The notes: a model not told the origin generated them from the letters alone. A stretch of 64,000 nucleotides of DNA from CAVWCQ01 sp963753545 (GCA_963753545.1 CAVWCQ010000008.1:1364001-1428000), one strand, 5' to 3'. Positions 9,149-18,423 are shown, numbered from the stretch's first letter. Made by a program: numbers and translations.

Positions 9149-10270
9149 CTATTTGCCGATTTCCACGCGCCTTCCTTCCTTGCTGGACAGGCGCGCCGCG
9201 TCTAGCACCCGCTGGACGGCTACGCCATCGGCAAAGTTCGGCAGCGGCAGCAGCGGGCGTTCTCGGATGGCATCGACCATTAACCCGACCAGTTTGATGA
9301 ACGGCCCCAGCAGCAGATTCTCGTCAGGGATCCAGAGCGGCGGCTCATATTCGGGCGGAATCTCGACCAGATTGAGCGGCTCACCCCGGCGGCGGCCCCA
9401 CAGCCGCAGATCGTCTTCGACCACAAGCGCGCCTTCTGTGCCGTGAACGGCCAGCCGCATCGCTTCGCCACCTGCCACCGCGCTCAGGTTGATTACCGCG
9501 CGCAGCCCGCTGCCCGGCTTGTCGGTTTGCTTGTCGCTCCGCTTATGGTCCATTTCCAGTATGACCGTTGCGCTGTCGTCGCTGGTTACGTCGCGCCGGT
9601 CGCTGCCATCGGCGAGAGGACGCTTTTTGTACTGCGGTGTTGTGCTCAACTGGGCGGTTACGGCTCGCACATCACGCCCGGACAGCCAGCGGAACGCGTC
9701 GATAAAATGCGAACCGAGCGCGCCGAGGACTCCGCCACCCTGTTCGGCATCCATCCACCAGTTCCAGGGGCGGATTGGGTCCCAGCGCATGCCGGTCATC
9801 ACCGTTGCTTCGAGCAGGACAGGTTCCCCAATGTATCCCTGGTCAACCAGCACTTTCTGATAATAACGGGCAGGCAAATAGCGGAATTCGTGATCGATGA
9901 CGTGGATGCGCTTGAGACGGACTGCTTCGTCGCACATTTCGGTGGCCTGTTCGCTGGTCATGGCGAAGGGTTTTTCGCACATCACATGCGCGCCTGCCTG
10001 GAGGGCGGCCATCACCATATCATAGTGGAGTTTGGGCGGCGTGCTGATGCTGACCACATCCGGCTTAACGTCAACCAGCATCTGTTCATAGTCGGTGTAA
10101 ACGGCCCGCACGCCATACTGCTGGGCGATATCACGCGTTTTATCTTCCGACGCGCCGCACAGCGCCACCACATTAGTTTCGGCGTGGGCCAAAAAGCCCG
10201 GAATGTGAACGCGCGCCCCAAAACCGGTCCCGATTACCGCCACGCGCAACGGAGCCAATTCACTACTCAT
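9149..10270 (-). CDS. Gfo/Idh/MocA-family NAD(P)-dependent oxidoreductase
   Basis: About 373 residues. An N-terminal Rossmann fold opens with RVAVIGTGFGARVHIPGF, the family NAD(P) motif, followed by the conserved CEKPFAM around residue 105 (Lys of the EKP catalytic motif) and the C-terminal alpha/beta domain with GGGVLGALGSHFIDAFRWL. Members oxidise or reduce sugars, inositols or their phosphates. I chose ATG 10270 (MSSELAPLRV) because GGAAGG sits 11 bases upstream; ATGs at 10279 and 10294 are also in frame. The enzyme is complete and cytoplasmic; the substrate is not determined. Confidence 0.88.
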   Translation of the reverse strand: MSSELAPLRVAVIGTGFGARVHIPGFLAHAETNVVALCGASEDKTRDIAQQYGVRAVYTDYEQMLVDVKPDVVSISTPPKLHYDMVMAALQAGAHVMCEKPFAMTSEQATEMCDEAVRLKRIHVIDHEFRYLPARYYQKVLVDQGYIGEPVLLEATVMTGMRWDPIRPWNWWMDAEQGGGVLGALGSHFIDAFRWLSGRDVRAVTAQLSTTPQYKKRPLADGSDRRDVTSDDSATVILEMDHKRSDKQTDKPGSGLRAVINLSAVAGGEAMRLAVHGTEGALVVEDDLRLWGRRRGEPLNLVEIPPEYEPPLWIPDENLLLGPFIKLVGLMVDAIRERPLLPLPNFADGVAVQRVLDAARLSSKEGRRVEIGK

Positions 10271-10345
10271 GCTCAGCATATCCTTCCCCAACAATTTTCG
10301 GCAGCATCGTGTTTAAGCATATCACGAATGGGGAAACCTCGCATG

Positions 10346-10370
10346 GAAAAAAATTCCCCTTGGAGGGGGA
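10346..10370 (-). terminator. Rho-independent terminator of the GCS2-type gene
   Basis: On the minus strand TCCCCCT and AGGGGA form a short GC stem followed by a run of seven or eight T, just past the stop of the ligase gene. Confidence 0.6.
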
Positions 10371-10377
10371 TGGGGTT

Positions 10378-11598
10378 TTACGCCTGACCGTTCGCGCCGT
10401 TCGTGCGCCGCCAGCCTTCCGCCGTTTCAACGACAAGATGATCGACCACGGCGAACATCGCTTCCTGTTCAGTGGCTCCACCGGACAGCGCCTTGCGATA
10501 GACCTGCAACTGGCGATCCGCGCTGGTTCCACATTCCAGAATAGTGCTGATCGACTCCACTTCGGCGCGGGAACCGAGATCGTCTACCACGTCGTCCACC
10601 AGTTCGATCAGTTCGTTCGCCAGGAAGCGCATGGGAACTTCGGTTTCCAGGCCAAAATCGACCAGCTTGCCATCCAGCCCGTAACGCACGGCGCGCCATT
10701 TGTTTTCGTTGATAAACATGCTGCGGTAGATGCGCCACGACTGGTTTTGATTGCGGAGTTTGATCAGCTTGGCAGCCAACGCCTGGATCAGCGCGGCGAT
10801 AGCAACGGCGTCATCGATACGGGTCACCATGTCGCAGATACGGATTTCGAGCGTGCCCAGGTTCGGGTGCGGGCGGGCATCCCACCAGATTTTCGTTGGA
10901 TCGGCGGACATGATATTGCCCAGCGCCGAGGGCTTTTGCATGTCATTCGAGCGTTGGAGGGTTCCGACGCGGCCCATCACCGTGATGTAGTGATCATATT
11001 CGGCAAAGCTGGAAAACTGCGGCGGGATACCGGAGCGCGGCATATTTTCGAAGACGAGGCTGCGGTAGCTTTTCAGGCCCGTGTCGCGCCCATGCCAGAA
11101 TGGTGACGACGTGCTGAAGGCGAGGATATGCGGGAGGAAGTAACGCAGTTGGTTGAGAATATCGATCATCAGGTCAAACGCTTCAGAAGTTTTGCCGAAG
11201 CCGAGATGCACATGCATGCCAAAGATCAACAGCCGCCGCGCCGCATCCTTCATTTCGCTGGCGAGATCATCGTAGCGTGCGCCTTCACTGATGCGCTGGT
11301 TCTGCCACTGGGAAAAGGGGTGTGTGCCCGCTGCCGCGATCTGCGCGCCGACGCTGGCAGCCAGTTCGCTCACCGTCCGGCGCAGGCGAACCAACTCCTG
11401 GCGGGCTTCCTGCACGTTGCGGCAAATGTGGCTGCCAACTTCGATCTGCGACTGCAAAAATTCCTGCTTGAGCTGATTGCCCAGGACAACACGCCCCTGG
11501 TTCATCATCTGCTGAACATACGACATCAGTTCGCGCGTGTCGGGATCGATAATCTGATATTCTTCTTCGATCCCGATGGTCAGAGGTGCGGTCGGCAT
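10378..11598 (-). CDS. Carboxylate-amine ligase, glutamate-cysteine ligase 2 family (YbdK type)
   Basis: About 406 residues of the GCS2 family, ATP-dependent ligases that join an amino group to the gamma-carboxylate of glutamate. Seen motifs: GIEEEYQIID near residue 9 (metal/glutamate site), GMHVHLGF near 124, and HPNLGTLEIRICD near 233. The ATG at 11598 (MPTAPLTIG) follows GGAG at 8 bases; upstream in-frame codons look non-coding. Some members make gamma-glutamylcysteine, others have unknown products, so gshA is not assigned. It is followed by a strong terminator and is probably transcribed alone. Confidence 0.88.
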   Translation of the reverse strand: MPTAPLTIGIEEEYQIIDPDTRELMSYVQQMMNQGRVVLGNQLKQEFLQSQIEVGSHICRNVQEARQELVRLRRTVSELAASVGAQIAAAGTHPFSQWQNQRISEGARYDDLASEMKDAARRLLIFGMHVHLGFGKTSEAFDLMIDILNQLRYFLPHILAFSTSSPFWHGRDTGLKSYRSLVFENMPRSGIPPQFSSFAEYDHYITVMGRVGTLQRSNDMQKPSALGNIMSADPTKIWWDARPHPNLGTLEIRICDMVTRIDDAVAIAALIQALAAKLIKLRNQNQSWRIYRSMFINENKWRAVRYGLDGKLVDFGLETEVPMRFLANELIELVDDVVDDLGSRAEVESISTILECGTSADRQLQVYRKALSGGATEQEAMFAVVDHLVVETAEGWRRTNGANGQA

Positions 11599-11773
11599 AG
11601 CTATTCTCCAGTAACGCCCTATTTTCAGGACTATACACGCCCCATCCGGGCCTGTCCAAAATAATTGGTTAAACTGCACACAGTTCTCAGGAAAAACCAA
11701 AACGTGTTATCCTAAAAGACAAGCCAACCGGACCGAACGTGGGCCGGAATTTTGGTAAAAATGGAGGGCATGG

Positions 11774-12487
11774 ATGGTTTTTAAAGTGGTTTCCGTTGAA
11801 GACGAGCCAGAAATTGCCGAACTGCTCAGGATTGTGCTGGGGAATCCTGAAATCGAGATTCATGCGGCAGATAATGGGCGCGACGGCCTGGCTCTTGTCC
11901 GGTCTCTGAAACCGGATCTGGTCGTGCTGGACGTGATGATGCCGGGAGGAATGAATGGCTGGGACATTTATGACGCCATTCGAACCTCCCCCGATACGTT
12001 CAAAATCCCCATCATTGTGCTGTCCGTTTTGCGCGAAAAAGCTGAACGGAAGCAAGCCTTTGCGGGTAGTGAAATAGACTTATATATGACAAAGCCGTTC
12101 GACACGATGCGCTTGCGCCGGGAAGTGGAGCGGATGTTGGGCCGGGTCGGGGGCGGATTGTGGCAATCGCCGCGCCAGACGGGTTCGCTTCCGGCTGTAC
12201 CACCTCCGGCTGCCGTGGTTCCGGCAGTTCCGCCGCCCGCCGCGATCGTTCCGGTCGCAGCGCCGCCTGCCGCTGTAACTCCGGTTGTTCCACCTCCGGC
12301 TGCGGTTGTTCCGGTTCCACCTGCTGCCAGTGCCCCGGCGGTCAGTACCCCGGCTGAGAGTCCGGTGGAAAGCCCGCTGGAAGCTCCGGTGATTCCTCCG
12401 GCGGTTACTCCGGCGGAGAGTGCATCAAGCGAAGACGAGAGCAAGGCCGTTGCTGCCGCGGACGTCTCGGACAAAAAAGACGGATAG
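11774..12487 (+). CDS. Response-regulator receiver protein with Pro/Ala-rich disordered tail
   Basis: Residues 1-120 are a CheY-like receiver: acidic pair in VEDEPEI, phospho-acceptor Asp in VVLDVMMPG (about residue 56), and the Lys of MTKPFD. The remaining 115 residues are a low-complexity tail made of recurring VPPPAAVVP-like units, then a Ser/Glu/Lys end; there is no DNA-binding or enzymatic output domain. It overlaps no neighbour but lies 6 bases before the next gene, so the two form an operon. A GGAGGG site lies 6 bases before the ATG. The protein probably acts by protein contact. A similar receiver-with-tail gene occurs at 58000. Confidence 0.85.
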   Translation: MVFKVVSVEDEPEIAELLRIVLGNPEIEIHAADNGRDGLALVRSLKPDLVVLDVMMPGGMNGWDIYDAIRTSPDTFKIPIIVLSVLREKAERKQAFAGSEIDLYMTKPFDTMRLRREVERMLGRVGGGLWQSPRQTGSLPAVPPPAAVVPAVPPPAAIVPVAAPPAAVTPVVPPPAAVVPVPPAASAPAVSTPAESPVESPLEAPVIPPAVTPAESASSEDESKAVAAADVSDKKDG

Positions 12488-12493
12488 GAGATC

Positions 12494-13156
12494 ATGACTG
12501 AACGCCGTATCGCCGTTGATACCGAACATTTTGCCGTTCGTTTTCTCGTTCCCGTTCTGACGATTGGCCTGACCCTGCTGGCCCACCTTATCCTGTTGTC
12601 CGTGCTGAGCCGGGCGCTGGATGGGTCTCTTTCGCCAGAATGTATCGTTCTGCCGGTCGATCTGATCGTGCTGGTGACGGTGGGTTATGGCTCTGAGCGA
12701 TTGCTCAAGCGACTGGCTCCCAGCCGCCGCCATGCCCTGCTGGATGATGGCGGGGTGGCGCTGGTGGATGAGCGGCATAAACCCGCCGAGACACGGCATA
12801 TTCAGTGGGCGCAGAATTTTTCCGTGCAGGCGTGGCGTTTTACGGTCAAGCGGCGCACGCGCGTACCAAAGGGATGGCTCTGCCTGGCAGCACAGCTTTT
12901 GCAAGACGAAACCGATATCATCTTTTATACCTTTATGTCTCCCGAAGATGCCGAAAAAATGGCAGGTTACCAAAACTTTACGCGGCTGCGTCCTCGCAAA
13001 GAAACTCAATCCAATACGGATCTGAGCGCTGCCGCCCAGCAGCGCCGACTGCTCAAGCTGGAAGATGAACGTTGGAATAATGGCGCGGAGATAAAACCAG
13101 ACGATTTTCGGGCTGTGGTGCACGGTCTGAGCGACCATGCACCCGGCTGGGAATAG
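12494..13156 (+). CDS. Two-helix membrane-anchored hypothetical protein
   Basis: About 220 residues. Two hydrophobic helices lie near residues 17-40 and 50-66 (FLVPVLTIGLTLLAHLILL and IVLPVDLIVLVTVGYG), followed by a cytoplasmic domain of about 150 residues rich in charged residues, with no motif that I recognise. AGGAG lies 3-8 bases before the ATG. Its close coupling to the receiver gene suggests that the receiver or its partner signals to this membrane protein. This parallels the receiver plus two-helix NERD protein pair at 58.0-59.4 kb, although the soluble domains do not obviously match. Confidence 0.6.
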   Translation: MTERRIAVDTEHFAVRFLVPVLTIGLTLLAHLILLSVLSRALDGSLSPECIVLPVDLIVLVTVGYGSERLLKRLAPSRRHALLDDGGVALVDERHKPAETRHIQWAQNFSVQAWRFTVKRRTRVPKGWLCLAAQLLQDETDIIFYTFMSPEDAEKMAGYQNFTRLRPRKETQSNTDLSAAAQQRRLLKLEDERWNNGAEIKPDDFRAVVHGLSDHAPGWE

Positions 13157-13222
13157 GCAGGACTGACGTCCAGCACAATCGTTTTGCCCGACTGAGTTGG
13201 CTCTTCACGGGGAGGATAATGC

Positions 13223-13320
13223 GGTCAATGACCCCCTAGCTAAAGCAAGGGGCTTGTCCCTGGCGCTACCGGACCAGTCCGGTATCCGAGACGTCTGGCG
13301 GATTGACGGCCGCCCATCGA
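13223..13320 (-). ncRNA. Candidate orphan omega-RNA (TnpB guide RNA) scaffold
   Basis: In IS605-type elements the guide RNA of TnpB spans the tnpB 3' end and the right end, with the guide taken from flanking DNA. This copy keeps exactly that segment. Two helices are preserved with compensating changes relative to the 45.7-kb copy: CCCCTTGCTTTAGCTAGGGG against CCCCTCGCTTGAGCGATGGGG, and TACCGGACTGGTCCGGTA against TACTGGACTCGTTCCGTA. The guide would begin GCATTATCCTCCCCGTGAAG just outside the TTGACC end. Expression is not shown. Confidence 0.5.
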
Positions 13321-13544
13321 CCGAAGTCGATGTAAAAGTCCAAGCCGCAGCTTGACGGTGAAGATTTTACGCAGCGAACGATTACTCACTGCAACCTGCT
13401 CTCTTCAGTTGGTAAGGTGCGACAACCGTTTCCTCTGCCGGAGCAGAGTGTCTTGACCTTGTGAACCATTATAGCATCCTTGAAAGGAGAAGTCTCACCT
13501 TCCTCCCCACGCCTGAAGGCGGGGGTGTCCGGTGAGTGTTTCTG
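13223..13544 (-). mobile_element. tnpB-deleted IS605-type element keeping both ends
   Basis: Both termini match the intact tnpB element at 45730-46965. The low end (13223-13316) aligns base by base with the tnpB 3' end and right end, including the last 15-16 codons and stop of tnpB (AAVNPPDVSDTGLVR). The high end (about 13476-13544) aligns with the left end, including the hairpin CCCCACGCC-TGAA-GGCGGGG (13505-13525). The middle 150 bp is not tnpB. Both copies abut ATGAA on the plus strand at the left end (TTCAT on the element strand). It is a non-autonomous derivative. Confidence 0.8.
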
Positions 13545-15343
13545 ATGAAAACCTGGGCTTACAGGCGCGCAGCCGCGGGCCTGATTGTGACTTCTCCTGC
13601 TGGCGATCCCGATAGGCGGATCAAATGCCGCGCCGGATCGCCAGACGAATTTGCTCCAGATGTTTACCCCAGCCATCCACAGCGCTCTCAGCGACGATGT
13701 GCCAGAGGAGCAGTTCCAGTTCAGTCTTAACGAGGGCCAGATCTACTCCCTGCAACTGCAACTGATCGAACCCACCCTTCAGGCCGATCTGCTCGTAAGC
13801 AACGCCCAGCAAGTCGTGTCGGGGGAACCTGTCGCCGGGATGCCCGGTTGGATCACGGCGGGGCCGCTGACCGCGCCTGTGACGGGCGATTATTCGGTGA
13901 CTGTGCGGCGCGTCGAGAACACATCGGGCGCTTATATGCTGCGGCTGATGCCCGGCTACCCGCTCCTGGAACACTGGGATACCTTCGATCTGCCGCCCAC
14001 ACCCGGCGGCCTGCAATGGGCAGCGAAGGACACCGAGAGCAGCACGATTCAGGTAACCGATAAGCGGATGCGGATGGAAATCCACGGGGCCAACGTACTG
14101 GGCAATATCGAGCCGGAAAACAGCCGCGACTGGACCGACTTTTACGCCGAGGCCGATGTCGAGGTGGAAGGCAGCCCGACCTATTTTGAATATGGCTTCC
14201 TGTTCCATATGACCGCCGATTTTTCAGAAGTCTACGCCGCGACGATCAGCAGCTACGGCGATTGGGCGGTGATCCACTATACGACAGACGAATTTCGCCT
14301 GATCCAGGACTGGACCGTCTCGCCAGCGATTGACGTGACCGATACGACTCCACGCATCGGCCTGTATGTCGAGGGCAGCACCTTCACCCTGTTCTTTAAC
14401 GGCGAACGGGTGGGCAGCGTCACCGATCCGCAGGCCGCCCTGCCGCAAGGTGCGATTGGTCTGGTTGCTGCTACAGCCGAGGGCCAAAAAGATACGCTGA
14501 CGGTCTATTATGATAACCTGCTGCTTTCCGTCCCGGTTTCGGATGCCTCGTTCGTCACCGTGATTGAACCGGAGAGCGACATGGCAAGCCTGATCGAAGG
14601 GACCCCCGCGGTAGGTCTGGCTCCCAGCCCCACAGCGGGCATCCCATTTGGCCTGGGCAGCTCAACAAAAGTGCCCGCTGCCACGTCAACACCCATCCCC
14701 GCGCCAACCAAGCCGCCCGCGCCGACCATCGCTCCGCCGCCGTCTGCGGAAGGGGTGATCGAATCCTGGGCCAGCGATAACCCGGCTGATATTGTCTGCG
14801 GAACTGCAAAGCGGCGGCCTGATTCCTTCTGGCGGCTCGATGGGGCTGGATATCCCGGTCAGCTACGGTGAAACGTCCTCTGCCGGGTACAGCTACTTCC
14901 CACTGGGGCAGGGGAATACCTTCCGCAACTTCGTGCTGGCTTTCGACGCTCACCTGGATAACACAGGCCCGATGTCAGGCTGCGGTATGCATTTCCGCGA
15001 TACGTCTGAACTGTCGGGAGTTTATTCGTCTTCGTCCGCGATGGTCACGGAGGACGGCTACGCGTTCCTGGCCCAATTTGATAGCGACGGCAATCTGCAC
15101 CCAGCCAGCGTGCTGGAAACGTCGGACGCCATTAACCCCGGACAGGGCGCGCGGAACCGCGTGATTGTGGTGGCGAACGAAGACGACGTGCGGATGTATG
15201 TCAACGGGGAACTGCTCGCGTCGGCCAGCTTCGAAGTCTATACCGGGAATGTTGCCCTGGAAATGTATGTGTCTACCGACGACAATGGCAACACCGCCTA
15301 CACCTACTGCCAGTTGGACAACATCTGGCTGTGGGAATTTTAG
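13545..15343 (+). pseudogene. Large secreted protein A (jelly-roll-like domains), two frameshifts
   Basis: Starts MKTWAYRRAAAGLIV and, after a one-base shift near 13590, continues LLLLAIPIGGSNAAPDRQTN, giving a full signal peptide. A PPC-like beta domain follows, then a concanavalin/laminin-G-like jelly roll (YFEYGFLFHMTADFSEVYA...FFNGERVGSV). Next comes a Pro/Thr linker and, after a second shift near 14800, a second jelly-roll-like domain ending LDNIWLWEF. It is a paralogue of the next gene. The start codon lies exactly at the junction with the mobile element, so no normal ribosome site precedes it. Likely an extracellular or cell-surface carbohydrate- or protein-binding protein; ligand unknown. 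Confidence 0.65.
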
Positions 15344-15374
15344 GGTGGATCTGGGGGCGTGTGCAACTTGCGGT

Positions 15375-15480
15375 TGCCTTGCCATACGCCCCTACAGAAA
15401 CGGGCGCAGCAAGCGGCAAAAACTGGGCGCGGCGGCTTAGCGGCTTCGCCGCACGCAAAGCAGCGCCCCTACAAAAACAG
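15375..15480. repeat. Repeat family B cluster
   Basis: Contains CCATACGCCCCTACAGAAACGG, GGCGGCTTAGCGGCTTCGCC and GCAGCGCCCCTACAAAAACAG-like units between the two secreted paralogues. Same family as at 7318, 18424, 25433 and 54995. Confidence 0.6.
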
Positions 15481-15577
15481 ACGGGACTTCGCTGACTCCT
15501 GCGATTTGTTGCGTACAGCCTGAGATTGGGCGAAACTTTGGGCCAGGAAAACGTTTCGCCTATCCAGGAAAGTGGTC

Positions 15578-17147
15578 ATGAGTCAATCTACACTTCGCAA
15601 GTGGGCCGTGCTGCTGATCGCGGCGCTGCTGGTTCCAGCGCTTCACCCAAGATTCTCAGCGCACGCCCAGACTCCCCGCCCGATCACCTTTTTTGAGCCG
15701 GGCAGCGGGACGATCAATGACGACACGCCCGCCGAAACATGGACCTTTGACGGGCAGGCCAACCAGGTGATCTCCATTGTCGCGGCTGGTAGCTCTGGTG
15801 ACCTGGATCCTGTGCTGGCGCTGATTGATCCCGCTGGGGAAACGATCCAGGAAAATGACGATCTGGACTCGCTGGTGCGCGATGCCGGGTTGGAAGGCTT
15901 TACCCTGCCGGAAGATGGAACCTATACCGTGCGGGTCACGCGCTATGGCACGACCTCCGGCGCGTACAGCCTCTCCCTGACGCCGGGATTTGCCCGCGTG
16001 GTGCGCCACGAAACGTTTGACTCGGAAGATACGCCCTGGTTATCGCCCGCCACTGCCTCGGCGGTCTCACTGGCGCAGGGCCGTCTGCAGGTGCGGGTCA
16101 TTCAATCGGGTACGGCGCAGATGGTCGTTCCCACTGATGCCGAACTGCTCAAAGATTTCTATTTCCAGGCCAGCGCCAAACTCTACGGGCAAACCTCCTA
16201 TGCCGAGTTCGGGCTGGTTTTCCGCGATCAGGGCGTTTCCAACGCGCAGCAGTCGTACCAGTTTAAGGTCAACACCGAGGGAAAATGGACGGTTTTGGTT
16301 CAGGATATCAGCGGGCAGTTCGCCCTGCAAACCTGGACCTCGAACAGCCGCGATCACGGGTTCGGAATGGACGCTGGCTGTATTGGCCCGTGAGAACACA
16401 CTCTCCTTCTACGGCAACGGAGCGCTGCTCGGCACGCTGACCGATGACCGGTTGACGACAGCAGGGCGCGTTGGGCTGTTGGTGGGCACACGCGCCGGGC
16501 AGGCAGACCCGGCGACGATTCTTTTTGACGATGTGATCGTGACGGCCCGCCTGGGGAGCACCTATCATGGGCTGCCGCTGGCCCTGACGACCTGGGATTC
16601 GCCTGATCCGGGGCGCATCAAGGATGAACTGCTGGCGTCGGGCCAGATCGATCCCGTTCAGGATCGCGATCTCTACGTGCAGAGTACACTGCTCTCCTCG
16701 ATGGACCAGGAAACGCTCTTCCATCTGCTGGGCAGCGATCAGGCGATCTATTCCGACTTTCTGTTTGGCGCGACGGTGAACCTGTCAACCAACGGCGAGA
16801 GCATCGGCTGCGGCGTGGTCTACCGCTGGCAGGATGATGCGAACCTGGATCTTGCCTATGTGGACACAACAGGGGGCTTTGGTCTGGTGCAGGCGCGTGA
16901 TGGGGCACTGACCATGAATGTTTACGACCTCAAAAATCGTGCCGTGCAAACCGGAAACCCCAATCGCCTGCTGATCATCGCGCGGAGGGACCGGGTAGCG
17001 CTGTACATCAATGGGGCGCTGGCTACCGAGGAAACGGTTCAGGCGGGGACCGGGCGGGTCGGCGTGGTACTGCTGAATTATGAAGACACGGGAACCGATT
17101 GTTTTTGGGGCGATATGTGGGTGTGGCCCCTGGTGAGTGGGGAATAG
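15578..17147 (+). pseudogene. Large secreted protein B (paralogue of A), one frameshift
   Basis: Signal peptide MSQSTLRKWAVLLIAALLVP is followed by a PPC-like beta domain (residues 35-135, LPEDGTYTVRVTRYG) and a jelly-roll-like domain (AEFGLVFRDQGVSNAQQSY). A one-base shift near 16372 follows, then ENTLSFYGNGALLGTL and a second jelly-roll-like domain ending CFWGDMWVWPL. Domain order matches protein A, including the C-terminal CxxDNIWLW/CFWGDMWVW ending. AGGAAAG lies 6 bases before ATG 15578. It precedes a short membrane-protein gene and a methyltransferase on the same strand. Extracellular role inferred; ligand unknown. Confidence 0.65.
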
Positions 17148-17151
17148 AGCT

Positions 17152-17421
17152 ATGGGGTATACGAATCCGTTGAGCAGCGATGTCTGGCGTCAGGGAGCCA
17201 AGCTTGGCCTGCGCTGGTCGCTCGTGTTTTTTGCGGCTGCCCTGATCATCTATGTCGTGCTGGGCCTCGTGGGGTGGTCTGGCGCGGCGCGTGCCCTTTG
17301 TGCGATGGCTGTCGGGCCGATCCTGGCCTCGGCGGTGATCCTTTTCTGGTGGATGGGCCATCGCGCTCCGCTGTCAGAAGCAGCCCCACTTGATCCGCCC
17401 AACAAAGAGAGGCGAGCATGA
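17152..17421 (+). CDS. Small two-helix membrane protein
   Basis: About 89 residues (MGYTNPLSSDVW) with two transmembrane helices, LRWSLVFFAAALIIYVVLGL and AMAVGPILASAVILFWWMG, and a polar tail. Its stop overlaps the start of the methyltransferase gene (ATGA), so translation is probably coupled. The start is placed at ATG 17152, just after the stop of secreted protein B. Family not recognised. Confidence 0.65.
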   Translation: MGYTNPLSSDVWRQGAKLGLRWSLVFFAAALIIYVVLGLVGWSGAARALCAMAVGPILASAVILFWWMGHRAPLSEAAPLDPPNKERRA

Positions 17422-18281
17422 TCACCAATGAGACTGAAATCTTGCAGCACTATAAGCTGCTAGAAGCGCGCTTTGACCGCGCCGCCAAAACGTATGATGC
17501 CACCTATGGCCCGGCTCATACCGGGGGGCAGGGCAACGCGCTCGTGTCTCTGCTGCGTGAACGCCAATTAGCCCTGTTGTGCACCATCTTTCCGGCAGGA
17601 GCGTCTGTGCTCGATATTGGCTGCGGCACGGGTGAGGAATCACTGTCCCTGGCGCAGGCGGGTTATGGCGTGCTGGGCATCGATATCAGCCCGGCGATGG
17701 TCCGGCAGGCGCAAACCAAAGCCGCCGTGTATGGACTTAACCGCGATGTGAGCTTTCGCGCGCTGCCAGCGGGGCGGCTCGAATCGCTGGACGAGTGCGG
17801 ACCGTTTGGTGGGGCGTTTTCCAGCCTGGGCACGCTCAACACGGAGCCGGATCTGTCGGGCCTCGCGCGTGGGCTGCATGAGCGCCTGGAACCGGGCGCA
17901 CCGTTTGTGGTCACGGTGATGAGCCGCCACTGCCTCTACGAAATTCTGCACAATTTGCGCCGACTTAAGCCGGGCCAGACGATGAAGCGCGGCCCGGATT
18001 GGGCCGAGGGGCGCGCCGGGGTGGGGGGGATCAAGGCCCCCGTCAAATTTTATACACCGAAAGGTTTTGCCCAGTCCTTTCAGCCCTTTTTTACAGTCGA
18101 ATTGGTGCGGGCTTTCCCGCTGTTACTGCCACCCGTCCACCTACACGAACTCTACGCGGCGAACGTGGATCATTTTAAGCGGCTGGATGCGCGTGAGGCG
18201 CGTTGGAGCACGCGGCGAGGGTTCCGCGCGTGGGGCGATCACTTCATCATGGTCCTGCGGCATACGACGGCGAGGCAGTAG
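17418..18281 (+). CDS. Class I SAM-dependent methyltransferase
   Basis: A 287-residue cytoplasmic enzyme with motif I VLDIGCGTGEESLSLA (about residues 62-77), motif II GIDISPAMVRQAQTKA, and the post-motif region SLGTLNTEPD. The C-terminal half carries PVKFYTPKGFAQSF, typical of the lid of ubiquinone/menaquinone-type or natural-product methyltransferases. The acceptor cannot be told. It overlaps the preceding small membrane-protein gene by four bases. Complete, good start. Confidence 0.88.
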   Translation: MITNETEILQHYKLLEARFDRAAKTYDATYGPAHTGGQGNALVSLLRERQLALLCTIFPAGASVLDIGCGTGEESLSLAQAGYGVLGIDISPAMVRQAQTKAAVYGLNRDVSFRALPAGRLESLDECGPFGGAFSSLGTLNTEPDLSGLARGLHERLEPGAPFVVTVMSRHCLYEILHNLRRLKPGQTMKRGPDWAEGRAGVGGIKAPVKFYTPKGFAQSFQPFFTVELVRAFPLLLPPVHLHELYAANVDHFKRLDAREARWSTRRGFRAWGDHFIMVLRHTTARQ

Positions 18282-18353
18282 GGTAGGCGGGCGTTCTCAG
18301 AAGTAGAGAAATGGCAAAGACGAAAGCAATCCTACCTCACAAGCTCATACCGC

Positions 18354-18383
18354 TTGACACGGATAGAACATTTGTGCTATGCT
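18354..18383 (+). promoter_or_regulatory. Sigma-70-like promoter without an obvious gene
   Basis: TTGACA (18354-18359), an 18-base spacer and TATGCT (18378-18383). The next coding start is 465 bases downstream at 18849. The stretch 18384-18848 holds one family-B repeat and AT-rich DNA with no ORF that I trust, so this promoter may drive a long leader or a small RNA. Confidence 0.5.
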
Positions 18384-18423
18384 GTTAACTGGGCTTATTG
18401 TCTGTCCGTAAATTTGCTTTCGT

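Noticed and set aside
12180..12330. Tandem DNA repeat with units ending CTCCGGCTG and TTCCGGTT
   Set aside because: It is explained by the Pro/Ala-rich tail of the receiver protein; not a separate element or CRISPR.
13190..13560. CRISPR array
   Set aside because: Hairpins and repeated blocks here match the two ends of a tnpB element, not regularly spaced direct repeats.
13386..13676. Minus-strand reading frame across the mobile element and the start of secreted protein A
   Set aside because: It runs through an element end and the opposite strand of a real gene and has no protein-like features.
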